A DNA stretch of 22,279 nucleotides from Hyphomonadaceae bacterium (GTDB lineage Bacteria > Pseudomonadota > Alphaproteobacteria > Caulobacterales > Hyphomonadaceae): positions 1 to 22,279 of the forward strand of contig JAUYSA010000458.1 of NCBI GenBank assembly GCA_030696545.1. Direction: 5' to 3'. Below are positions 1 through 6,858 of this stretch, one piece after another; the stretch's first letter is position 1, and the number at the start of each line of letters is the position of its first letter. Position numbers and translations under genes: made by a program. The notes below the pieces were generated by a model. It was not told the origin of the DNA, made no database searches, and was given only the letters and a program-made list of their open reading frames with translations.

Positions 1-1
1 G

Positions 2-592
2 GGTTTCATCGAGGCTCAGCCGATCAAGAAGATGGGCATCCGCCACCACAACCTCAGCGGCTTTATCCTGGACAACATGCGTGTCCCGGCGCTGGCCAAG
101 ATCGAGGCCAACTTCGGCGGCACCATGGGCAAGTTCAATCACAACCGTCCGCTGGTGGCGGCGGGTGCGCTGGGCCTTTGCCGCTCGATGCTGGACTTCA
201 CCTCGGCGCGCCTCGACGTGGAGCCCGACTACGCCAAGCAGCGCACCAGCCGCGGCATGGTCGAACATCGGCTGATCGAGATGGAAGCCCTGTGGCAGGC
301 GGCCTGGACGTCCGTGATGCAGGCGAAGTTCAAGGAAGAGCAGCTCGGCGAGACCTCGGACGGCTATCGGATCGAAGCCTCGATGGCCAAGGCCATGGGC
401 GGCAAGGTCGCGCGCCAGATCACCCAGGGCTGCATCGAGCTGTTGGGCCCAGACGGCTTGTCGGAGGAGTTCCTCGCCGAGAAGTGGTTCCGTGACGCCC
501 GCATCACCGACATCTACGAGGGCGCCGGCGAGATCCAGCGCCTGCTGATCGCGCGTCACCTGCTTGGCTACCGCAAGGGCGAGCTCGACTAG
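2..592 (+). CDS. Acyl-CoA dehydrogenase, C-terminal part (5' end outside window)
   Basis: The gene is already open at the first in-frame codon (base 2), so its start and N-terminal FAD-binding half lie upstream of the window. What remains is about 196 residues: the end of the middle beta domain (GFIEAQPIKKMGIRHHN, then FILDNMRVP) and the whole C-terminal helical domain. Acyl-CoA dehydrogenases use FAD to form the alpha,beta-double bond of acyl-CoA esters in the cytoplasm. The tail carries IYEGAGEIQRLLIARHLLGY. The Glu of YEG (codon 518-520) sits where the catalytic base of medium- and short-chain acyl-CoA dehydrogenases lies (Glu376 in MCAD), so the enzyme looks active. Third codon positions are almost all G or C. 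A GC-rich stem-loop follows the stop. It probably serves the same CoA-ester route as the genes downstream; the acyl chain it acts on cannot be told. Confidence 0.93.
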   Translation, partial: GFIEAQPIKKMGIRHHNLSGFILDNMRVPALAKIEANFGGTMGKFNHNRPLVAAGALGLCRSMLDFTSARLDVEPDYAKQRTSRGMVEHRLIEMEALWQAAWTSVMQAKFKEEQLGETSDGYRIEASMAKAMGGKVARQITQGCIELLGPDGLSEEFLAEKWFRDARITDIYEGAGEIQRLLIARHLLGYRKGELD

Positions 593-610
593 CGCCACAC
601 CGGTCTCAGG

Positions 611-636
611 GCGGCGGGCGCGCAAGCGTCCGCCGC
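611..636 (+). terminator. GC-rich stem-loop with GCAA tetraloop after the acyl-CoA dehydrogenase gene
   Basis: Arms GCGGCGGGCGC (611-621) and GCGTCCGCCGC (626-636) pair over 11 bp with one G-U wobble and enclose a GCAA (GNRA-type) tetraloop. It begins 19 nt after the stop codon at 592. No T-run follows; instead an 8-bp palindrome, GAGATCTC, abuts it (637-644). It may therefore be a transcript-end or stabilising hairpin rather than a classical intrinsic terminator. Confidence 0.4.
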
Positions 637-711
637 GAGATCTCATAGTTTGCACGATGGAGGGCGTTTCCGAGCGGCCAGCACACGACCCGCCGCCGTG
701 CTGCGCGCAGT

Positions 712-717
712 AGAGGA
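712..717 (+). promoter_or_regulatory. Ribosome binding site that supports a TTG start
   Basis: AGAGGA lies 8 nt before the TTG at 726. The next in-frame ATG (780) has only a weak, too-close GAAGG in front. This favours the TTG as the start of the hydrolase. Confidence 0.55.
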
Positions 718-725
718 AGAAGTTA

Positions 726-1847
726 TTGGCGATCCAACCTACCGATGTTGCCGATGCGTCGCTCACCGACGAAGGCATTATGGACGTTCCAGGGCTAGCT
801 AGCCGCTGGGTGAGGCTCGCCGATGGCCGACGCGCCCACTACGTCACGGCTGGAGACAAGGGACCGCCGATTGTCCTGCTGCACGGCAGTATCGAGGGAT
901 CTTCCGGAACGGCGGGCTTTCGTTCCATGGCTGTCGCTCTGGGCGCTTCGGGCTTCAGAGTTTATTGCCCAGACCGCCCGGGATACGGCTTGGCGGACAC
1001 ATCCAAGGCCGAATACGTCGCGCACGACGTAAAGGCGCAGGTCGACTTTCTAAATATGTTTGCAGACGCGCTTTGTCTTGAGGTGTTCCACCTTGGCGGC
1101 AATTCCGGCGGTTGCATCTTGTCGACTTACTATGCGGTCACCCATCCTGAGCGGGTGCGCAGCCTGTTCCTGATCGCCGGCCTCATTGGCGATATCTGTG
1201 AGATCGCCACGATTGAGGACAAGATCCCAATCAGTCAGGGCAAGTTTGCCTCCAACCCGGACTTCAAGGGGCACGCCTGGCAGGGCACGGAGGCCGACAT
1301 GGCGGAGGCCATGCAGTCGATCGCGTATGGCGGGACGCAGCTCCCGGTAGATCTCATAAAGATGCGCACACACGCCGGGCTCTTGCAGCGCGCAGGCCGC
1401 GAGCGGTTCGGCGTGAAGTATGTGCCATTTGTCGTTACCGATCCCAATCTAAGGCAAGTGTATTCCACGAAAGGTCGGCTTGACAGATTAACAATGCCGA
1501 TAATTTATTTGTTTGGTTTGCAAGATGTAATTTCTGCTGTTGAAAATGGATTTAAACAGGAAGACTCGGCTCCAAACATTCAGTTCTTCTATCCAGACAA
1601 TTGTGGGCATCAGGGGCAGACTGATCGTCCGGAGTTGTTCAACCAAGTAGCATTGGAATTTTTCAGCACGAGTCGAGTTTCGTGGTCGACAGCGGTGGAG
1701 GCTGGCGTGTCGCTACGCCGTCCGATCGATCCGGAGCGAGTGGAAGAGCCCGCAGATGGTTTTCCGGCGGCGGCGCCCGAGATTTACGCGAATCCCGAGT
1801 CTCTAGCTGCCGGGCTTTCGTCCCGGGAGTTGGCCCTCGTCAAGTGA
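726..1847 (+). CDS. Alpha/beta-hydrolase fold protein with C-terminal extension
   Basis: The product has 373 residues. Alpha/beta hydrolases of this type cleave esters, lactones, epoxides or C-C bonds. The fold is shown by the oxyanion motif LLHGS (51-55), then CPDRPGYG (81-88), and the nucleophile elbow GGNSGG (124-129, Ser127). The likely acid Asp267 is in YLFGLQD and the likely base His295 in NCGHQG, so the triad is complete. After the final helix (about residue 313) come some 60 residues rich in Pro, Glu and Ala that the core fold does not need. No signal peptide is seen. The TTG start is chosen for its ribosome binding site; ATG 780 is the alternative. Codons 240-320 switch to A/T-ending usage, unlike the rest of the window. 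The OYE-type flavoprotein gene follows after about 105 bp. Substrate unknown; lactone or ester hydrolysis is plausible from the neighbourhood. Confidence 0.85.
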   Translation: MAIQPTDVADASLTDEGIMDVPGLASRWVRLADGRRAHYVTAGDKGPPIVLLHGSIEGSSGTAGFRSMAVALGASGFRVYCPDRPGYGLADTSKAEYVAHDVKAQVDFLNMFADALCLEVFHLGGNSGGCILSTYYAVTHPERVRSLFLIAGLIGDICEIATIEDKIPISQGKFASNPDFKGHAWQGTEADMAEAMQSIAYGGTQLPVDLIKMRTHAGLLQRAGRERFGVKYVPFVVTDPNLRQVYSTKGRLDRLTMPIIYLFGLQDVISAVENGFKQEDSAPNIQFFYPDNCGHQGQTDRPELFNQVALEFFSTSRVSWSTAVEAGVSLRRPIDPERVEEPADGFPAAAPEIYANPESLAAGLSSRELALVK

Positions 1848-1952
1848 ACGCGTGCAGGTCGCAGAGGAAGTTTGCCCTGCGAGACAGCGAAATCGTTGCG
1901 TGGGCGCCGTCGAAGCACGGGGCCGCCGCGGTCCGCATTTGGGAGTGAGTGG

Positions 1953-3962
1953 ATGTTTCTACCTGAATTGTATGAGCCGATGACGGTCGGCCCGATGCTG
2001 GTGAAGAACCGGCTGATGATGGCCGGGATGTCGGCTGGGGCGAAGTTCGACGACGACGGGGTTTCGCCGGAGATGATCGCCTACTACGTCGAGCGCGCCA
2101 GGGGCGAGCCGGGGATGATGGCGATCGGGGCGAACCAGGTGATCCCGCCCACGTCGGGCGAACCGGTGCGCAATCGCTTTGGTCTGTACAGCGACGAGGT
2201 CATCCCTTCGATGCGCAAGCTGGTGGACGCGGTCCACCAGTACGACACCAAGTTCGGCATCCAGCTATGGAACGGCGGCGGGTCGGAGGGGACCAACGGC
2301 GGCACGCTGATCTCGCCATCCGGCCTGCCGTCGAACGTGCGCGTGGTGCAGGGCGACAAGACCGGCCGCTACCGGGGTCAACCCAATCGGGCGCTGGAAG
2401 CCGACGAGATCCCGGGGATCATCCAGTACTACGCCGACGCGGCGGTGCGGGTCGCCGAGTGCGGCTTCGACTTCGTCGAGATCCACGCGGGCCACGGCTA
2501 TCTGATCTCCAACTTCATGACGCCGCTGTTCAACCGCAGGACGGATGAATGGGGCGGCTCGTTCGAGAACCGCACCCGCTTCATCCTGGGCATCGTGGCC
2601 GCGGTGAAGAAGGCGGTCGGCCACCGGATCGGGGTCGGCCTGAAGTACAATGGCGACGACTTCCTGGGCGAAGAGGGCTGGACGCTGGCCGACAGCTGCC
2701 GGCTTGCGCCGCTGGCGGAGGCCGCGGGCGCCGACTACATCACCGTCACCGCGGGGTTGGTGGGATCGCCCAAGCTGACCATCCCGCCGATGTACGAGCC
2801 CCAGGGCTGCTACGCCTTCCTGGCGGAAGCCGTGAAGCCGACGGTGAGCATCCCCGTGGGCACCATCGGGCGGATCAAGGATCCGATCATGGCCCGCGAC
2901 CTGGTGGTCGAGGGCAAGGCCGACTTCGTTTGCATGGGCCGCCCGTCGATCGCCGACAGCGACATCTTCGGCAAGACCAAGCGCGGCGAACTGGACGAGA
3001 TCCGTCCCTGCCTGGCCGACTGCCGCGGCTGCGCCGACGAGCATGTGGTGCGCGGGCGCGCGGCGAGTTGCGTGGTCAACCCGCGCATGGGCCGCGAGCT
3101 GGACCTGATCGACATCGAAGGAACCGCCAAGGACAACCCCAAGCGGGTGCTGGTGGTCGGCGGCGGCCTGGCGGGCATGGAGGCGGCCAGGCGCAGCGCC
3201 TTCTCCGGCCACAAGGTCACCCTTTGCGAGAGCCGCGAGGCGCTGGGCGGCCAGTTGGTGTTCGCGCGGATGATCCCGGGCCGCACCGAGATCGGCGACG
3301 TGCTGCCCTGGTATGGCCGTCAGCTCGCCAAGCTGGGCGTCGAGGTGCGGCTCAACACCACCGTGGACGAGGCGCTGATGAAGGAGCTGGCGCCGGAGGT
3401 GGTGTTCGTCGCCACCGGCAGTTCTCCTGAGGTGCCGCAGAACCTGATGAGCATCGTCATGAAGGCCGCCAACATCGAGATCATGATGCTGGACGACCTG
3501 CTGGAGCAGCAGCTTCCGGTGGGCCAGAACATCCTGGTGATCGGCGGCGACCAGAACGGCATGCTGGCGGCCGACTACCTGTCGGAGGGCGGTCGCACTG
3601 TCACCGTGGCCGAGGCGCATGACCACTTCGGCGAGAAGCTGGCGGCGCACGACCGCTGGTACCTGCTGAACCGCCAGAACGCCAAGAAGGTGCGGCGGGT
3701 GAAGAACGTCCACGACATCGAGGTGGGCGGCAACGACGATGTCTGGCTGGTCACCGACGCCGGCCGCGAGATGCTGCCGGATGTGGACACCATCGTGTTC
3801 GCCAGCGACCGCCGCTCCAACCGCGGGGTGGGAGAGTTGGCCGAAGCGGTCGGCGCGGAGACCATCTTCGTCGGCGACGCCAAGGACGTCACCGCCTCCG
3901 AGATCGCCGGCACCATCTTCGCCAACATCGCCGGAGCCTACGACGCGGCGAGGAAAATATAG
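1953..3962 (+). CDS. NADH:flavin oxidoreductase / 2,4-dienoyl-CoA reductase-type iron-sulfur flavoprotein
   Basis: The product has 669 residues, the usual size of the family that includes FadH, trimethylamine dehydrogenase and the bile-acid enzymes BaiCD and BaiH. Residues 1-370 form the OYE TIM barrel (FMN). It carries EIHAGHGYLI (176-185, His178 and His181) and the signature RTDEWGGSFENRTRF (196-210). A four-cysteine cluster site follows: Cys353, 357, 360 and 373. A FAD-binding Rossmann motif, VVGGGLAGME, is at 401-410. A second one at 529-536 is weakened to VIGGDQNG. Electrons would pass from NAD(P)H through FAD and the 4Fe-4S cluster to FMN, reducing an activated C=C, or running in reverse as a desaturase. 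An earlier in-frame ATG (1872) exists, but 1953 has GGGAGTGAG just upstream and begins the conserved FLPELYEP. Third positions are strongly G/C, unlike both neighbours. Substrate not determined; a cyclic enone or enoyl-CoA is likely. Confidence 0.93.
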   Translation: MFLPELYEPMTVGPMLVKNRLMMAGMSAGAKFDDDGVSPEMIAYYVERARGEPGMMAIGANQVIPPTSGEPVRNRFGLYSDEVIPSMRKLVDAVHQYDTKFGIQLWNGGGSEGTNGGTLISPSGLPSNVRVVQGDKTGRYRGQPNRALEADEIPGIIQYYADAAVRVAECGFDFVEIHAGHGYLISNFMTPLFNRRTDEWGGSFENRTRFILGIVAAVKKAVGHRIGVGLKYNGDDFLGEEGWTLADSCRLAPLAEAAGADYITVTAGLVGSPKLTIPPMYEPQGCYAFLAEAVKPTVSIPVGTIGRIKDPIMARDLVVEGKADFVCMGRPSIADSDIFGKTKRGELDEIRPCLADCRGCADEHVVRGRAASCVVNPRMGRELDLIDIEGTAKDNPKRVLVVGGGLAGMEAARRSAFSGHKVTLCESREALGGQLVFARMIPGRTEIGDVLPWYGRQLAKLGVEVRLNTTVDEALMKELAPEVVFVATGSSPEVPQNLMSIVMKAANIEIMMLDDLLEQQLPVGQNILVIGGDQNGMLAADYLSEGGRTVTVAEAHDHFGEKLAAHDRWYLLNRQNAKKVRRVKNVHDIEVGGNDDVWLVTDAGREMLPDVDTIVFASDRRSNRGVGELAEAVGAETIFVGDAKDVTASEIAGTIFANIAGAYDAARKI

Positions 3963-4040
3963 AGACTAACGTCGCGAGCGATATCTTACATTTGCGCTGT
4001 TTCTATTCCACGTGCCGCTCCCCGGCATCGTGGCCAACTT

Positions 4041-4077
4041 GATCCGGTGACTTAGGTCATCGGATCATTCTTTTCTT
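4041..4077 (+). terminator. 11-bp stem-loop plus T-rich tail: terminator or overlapping operator
   Basis: Arms GATCCGGTGAC (4041-4051) and GTCATCGGATC (4056-4066) pair perfectly as RNA with one G-U. The loop is TTAG and the tail is ATTCTTTTCTT. It lies 79 nt after the flavoprotein stop, so it could end that transcript. It also lies 15 nt upstream of a -10-like TATACT (4081-4086) before the crotonase gene, where a repressor or activator site would sit. Both roles are possible. Confidence 0.5.
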
Positions 4078-4149
4078 AGATATACTGTCTCACCTGACGC
4101 CACATATCACCTGGTCGCTGTTAGTGGCCCGAGTTGCGGAGCGGAAGCC

Positions 4150-4929
4150 ATGACCTCGCATATCAGCTACGAGATCCGCGGACGCGTCGCCTACATCACG
4201 ATAGAGCGCCCCGAGCGACTGAACGCCCTTGGCCTGCAGACCATGTCTGAACTTGCCGACGCTTTCTTGGAGGCCTCCGATTCGGCCTCCGCACAGGTCA
4301 TCGTACTGACCGCGGCAGGCGAGCGAGCATTCTGCGCGGGCCTCGATCTCAAGGAAGCAGATGAACTAGCGCACGCAGGGAAGAGCTTCCCGCAGCCCAT
4401 GCGCGGTCGCGACCGCAACCTGTTCGAGCTCATCCTCGAGGCGCCTAAGCCAACGATCGCGGCGATCAACGGCGATGCGGTTGGCGGGGGTTGTGAAATC
4501 GCGCTCGCTTGTGATCTGCGCGTCGCCGCCGATCATGCCCGGATTGGCATGCCTGAGGCCAAGCGTGGCATGGGCGCCAACTTCGGCTCAGTGCTGCTGC
4601 CACGGCTGATGCCGCGCGCTATCGCCCTCGAAATGCTTTACACTGGCCGCCTAATCACTGCCGAAGAGGCGCAGCAGCACGGCCTATTGAATCGGCGCTA
4701 TGCCGCCGCCGAGTTTCGTGCGGAGGTTTCCCAATATGCCGCCGCTATCGCTGAAAATGCGCCACTTACCCTTCAGCGGTACAAACACATGACCCTGAAA
4801 GGATGGGATTTGCCGGTCCACGCAGCGCTTCGGCTCGACGTGGGACCAAATCCCTATACGAGCGAGGACCGAATAGAGGGAGTTCGAGCGTTCGTTGAGA
4901 AGCGAACGCCGAAATGGCAAGGGCGCTGA
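4150..4929 (+). CDS. Enoyl-CoA hydratase/isomerase family protein (both catalytic Glu present)
   Basis: The product has 259 residues, a standard single-domain crotonase. It would hydrate trans-2-enoyl-CoA to 3-hydroxyacyl-CoA in beta-oxidation. The oxyanion-hole segment is FCAGLDL (61-67), and VGGGCEIALACD (111-122) follows. Glu116 lies where Glu144 of rat mitochondrial hydratase lies, and Glu136 (GMPEAKRG) where Glu164 lies, so true hydratase chemistry is plausible. TGRLITAEEAQQHGLL (165-180) is the usual following helix. The ATG at 4150 has CGGAG 8 nt upstream. The gene is preceded by a possible promoter with an inverted repeat and is convergent with the SDR gene, with only 20 bp between stops. 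The specific acyl chain is unknown; ring-opened CoA esters are a reasonable guess from context. Confidence 0.92.
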   Translation: MTSHISYEIRGRVAYITIERPERLNALGLQTMSELADAFLEASDSASAQVIVLTAAGERAFCAGLDLKEADELAHAGKSFPQPMRGRDRNLFELILEAPKPTIAAINGDAVGGGCEIALACDLRVAADHARIGMPEAKRGMGANFGSVLLPRLMPRAIALEMLYTGRLITAEEAQQHGLLNRRYAAAEFRAEVSQYAAAIAENAPLTLQRYKHMTLKGWDLPVHAALRLDVGPNPYTSEDRIEGVRAFVEKRTPKWQGR

Positions 4930-4949
4930 AGCGACTTTTGGGCTCTCCT

Positions 4950-5756
4950 CTAGAACATGTCCGGCCGCAACAACGCATCGCTTCCGCCATCAACGAAGAT
5001 GACCTGCCCCACCAGATAGCCGCCGCGCAGAGCCGCAATTGACGCGATCACCTCGGCCAGCACCTCGGGTTCGGCGACATGGTCGACGGCGCGCGGTGTG
5101 ATCTTCCGTATAGACGCCATCACCGCCTCGTCCCCAAGCAGGCGTTCGGTCATGGGGGTTTTTACGAAGCCTGGCGCAACGGCGTTCATATAAATATCCG
5201 ACCCAGCCCAGTCGGCCAGCGGGGCCGATTGGCGAACCCAGAGCGAGAGGGCGCGCTTACATGAATTGTAAGTCAGGGGAGCCGGCAACTTTTTCGCCAC
5301 AGCGATCGCTTCGTCTTCGTCGCCCGCCAAGCATGCAGCGACCAGCAAATCGTCCGTGTCGGCGATCGCTGCAACTGACGCCACCCCGATCGCGTGCGAG
5401 CATTTGCGCCTTGAGAGAAGATGGCGGAACCCGGTCAGAGTGGCGACGGCCCCAAAGTAATTGAGCGCGACGATAAGCTCGGGTGCGACACGCGTAACGC
5501 CTGCGCATGGCACGACGATATCCAAGCCGTCCGGTGCGAGCGTCTCTACCTGAGCAATCATGTCGGATCGCCCGCGGGGCGTGCTGAGATCGACATTTAC
5601 CTGCGCGTCTCTCAGGTCGATTGAGATTACGGTGGCCCCCATGGCGGAGAACAGGCGCGCGGTTGCGGCTCCGATGCCGCTCGCGGCTCCGGTGACGGCT
5701 GCGACACGACCGTCGAGCGGCCTTCGCGGAATGTCTAAATCGGTCAAGCGTCGCAC
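4950..5756 (-). CDS. SDR-family dehydrogenase resembling 3-alpha-hydroxysteroid dehydrogenase
   Basis: The product has 268 residues with a GTG start. It is an NAD(P)-dependent short-chain dehydrogenase: TGAASGIG (22-29) binds the cofactor, and Asn99, Ser127, Tyr163 and Lys167 (YNSCK) form the catalytic set. Several features recall, from memory, the 3-alpha-hydroxysteroid dehydrogenase/carbonyl reductase (HsdA) of Comamonas: IDLRDAQVNVDLST (46-59), CAG instead of NAG (84-86), LNYFGA (98-103), an inserted acidic stretch AGDEDEA (144-150), and the tail DGGSDALLRPDMF. It would interconvert a secondary alcohol and ketone, perhaps on a steroid or another alicyclic substrate. It is the only minus-strand gene in the left half and is divergent from the second crotonase across about 270 bp. 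The ribosome binding site before the GTG is weak; TTG three codons later is an alternative start. Confidence 0.9.
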   Translation of the reverse strand: MRRLTDLDIPRRPLDGRVAAVTGAASGIGAATARLFSAMGATVISIDLRDAQVNVDLSTPRGRSDMIAQVETLAPDGLDIVVPCAGVTRVAPELIVALNYFGAVATLTGFRHLLSRRKCSHAIGVASVAAIADTDDLLVAACLAGDEDEAIAVAKKLPAPLTYNSCKRALSLWVRQSAPLADWAGSDIYMNAVAPGFVKTPMTERLLGDEAVMASIRKITPRAVDHVAEPEVLAEVIASIAALRGGYLVGQVIFVDGGSDALLRPDMF

Positions 5757-6015
5757 CTTTGCTTCAACGATAACGGCGGCGCCACGAGGCCCGCCGCAGG
5801 CGGCTAGGGCTAACTGGCGCCGCTTTTAATTGATTTGCCCAAAATAAACTTGGCGTCGAGGAAAATGGACCGTAAACGGCCTTAGCCTTTCTGTACAGGA
5901 CGCAGTCGGATAGTTTGGCGCGGAAAAACCAAGTGAATTCAATTGCCCGAAGATGTCGCGACCTATGTGCGCCGCCGTCTTGTAGCGCGGCGGGACGCGC
6001 CTGTTAGAGCTTAGT

Positions 6016-6020
6016 GGAGG
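6016..6020 (+). promoter_or_regulatory. Ribosome binding site that fixes the start of the second crotonase
   Basis: GGAGG lies 5 nt before ATG 6026. An in-frame GTG at 6014 overlaps this site and would add only four residues, so 6026 is the better start. Confidence 0.75.
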
Positions 6021-6025
6021 CGAAG

Positions 6026-6811
6026 ATGAAGCAGGAGTACGGGCCCCACGTCCGCGTGAGATTGGACGACCACAAAGTCGCGCTCGTGGAGATCGACGCG
6101 CCGCCGCACAACTTCATCAACATGCCGATGATCAGAGGTTTGGTCGAAGCGTTGGAAGAACTCGACGGCGAGAACGGTTGTGTCGCGGTCGTGTTGGCAA
6201 GTGCGGGTAAGAGCTTTTGCGCGGGAGCTGACCTCGAGGACGCGACCGGCATTGGTGCTCAGGGGCCTGTGGCCGCGCAAGAGTTGTACGACAACGCGGT
6301 CGCCTTGTTCAGCACCGCGAAGCCCATCATCGCCGCGGTCCAAGGCGCCGCGATTGGCGCGGGCCTAGGGCTCGCCCTGGTCGCGGACTTTCGGATAGCC
6401 TCGCCTGAGGCGCGCTTTTCCGCGAATTTCGTCAAGCTCGGCTACCACCCTGGTTTTGGCATCACCAAGACCCTCCCGCGGGCGATCGGTGAGCAGCGGG
6501 CCGAGCTGATGTGTCTGACCGGTCGCCGCATCAAGGGTGAGGAAGCGCTCGCGTGGGGATTGGTTGAGCAGCTGGTCCCGGCTGACCAATTGCGCGCGGC
6601 TGCTATTGCGCTTGCGCGTGAGATCGCTGAAAATGCGCCTCTCGCCGTCGCCGCAACCCGCAAAACCTTTCGTGGGGCGTTGGCCGAGAGCGTCCGTAAG
6701 CAAACATCGCTCGAGCTTGTACTCCAGACGATGCTTCGGGCCACAGAAGACCATCAGGAAGGCGTCCGCTCCGTGGCCGAGCGGCGGCCCGGAAAATTCG
6801 CAGGCCGATAG
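6026..6811 (+). CDS. Crotonase-fold protein lacking both hydratase glutamates
   Basis: The product has 261 residues. The crotonase fold is clear from SFCAGADLED (63-72), AAVQGAAIGAGLGLALVADF (103-122) and LTGRRIKGEEALAWGLV (164-180). Both positions that carry catalytic Glu in enoyl-CoA hydratases are changed: Gly115 replaces the Glu144 equivalent and Phe135 the Glu164 equivalent. The Asp used by PaaG-type isomerases is also missing; the segment reads GYHPGFG (139-145). It still has the backbone oxyanion hole, so a CoA-ester role such as isomerase, hydrolase or ring-cleaving lyase is more likely than hydration. The hydrolase gene follows 47 bp downstream, suggesting one transcript. The function within the crotonase family cannot be fixed from sequence. 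Confidence 0.9.
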   Translation: MKQEYGPHVRVRLDDHKVALVEIDAPPHNFINMPMIRGLVEALEELDGENGCVAVVLASAGKSFCAGADLEDATGIGAQGPVAAQELYDNAVALFSTAKPIIAAVQGAAIGAGLGLALVADFRIASPEARFSANFVKLGYHPGFGITKTLPRAIGEQRAELMCLTGRRIKGEEALAWGLVEQLVPADQLRAAAIALAREIAENAPLAVAATRKTFRGALAESVRKQTSLELVLQTMLRATEDHQEGVRSVAERRPGKFAGR

Positions 6812-6858
6812 CCGGCAGATCCTCACCCCTAATCCAAATGAGTTCGAGGCGAAGACCA

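Noticed and set aside
2265..3713. Long antisense open frame (482 codons) inside the flavoprotein gene
   Set aside because: It is rich in His, Arg and Ala with no motif, and arises because the sense gene has G/C third positions. The sense strand has full family motifs.
1953..3962. Idea that the cluster is a bile-acid 7-dehydroxylation (bai) operon, based on OYE-type, ligase and SDR genes
   Set aside because: The presence of oxygenases (a Baeyer-Villiger and a probable Rieske enzyme) and outer-membrane receptors implies an aerobic Gram-negative host, and BaiE/BaiF-type genes are not seen.
5972..5993. CCGCCG/CGGCGG hairpin upstream of the second crotonase
   Set aside because: Only 6 bp with a 10-nt loop in GC-rich DNA and no link to a start or stop; likely chance.
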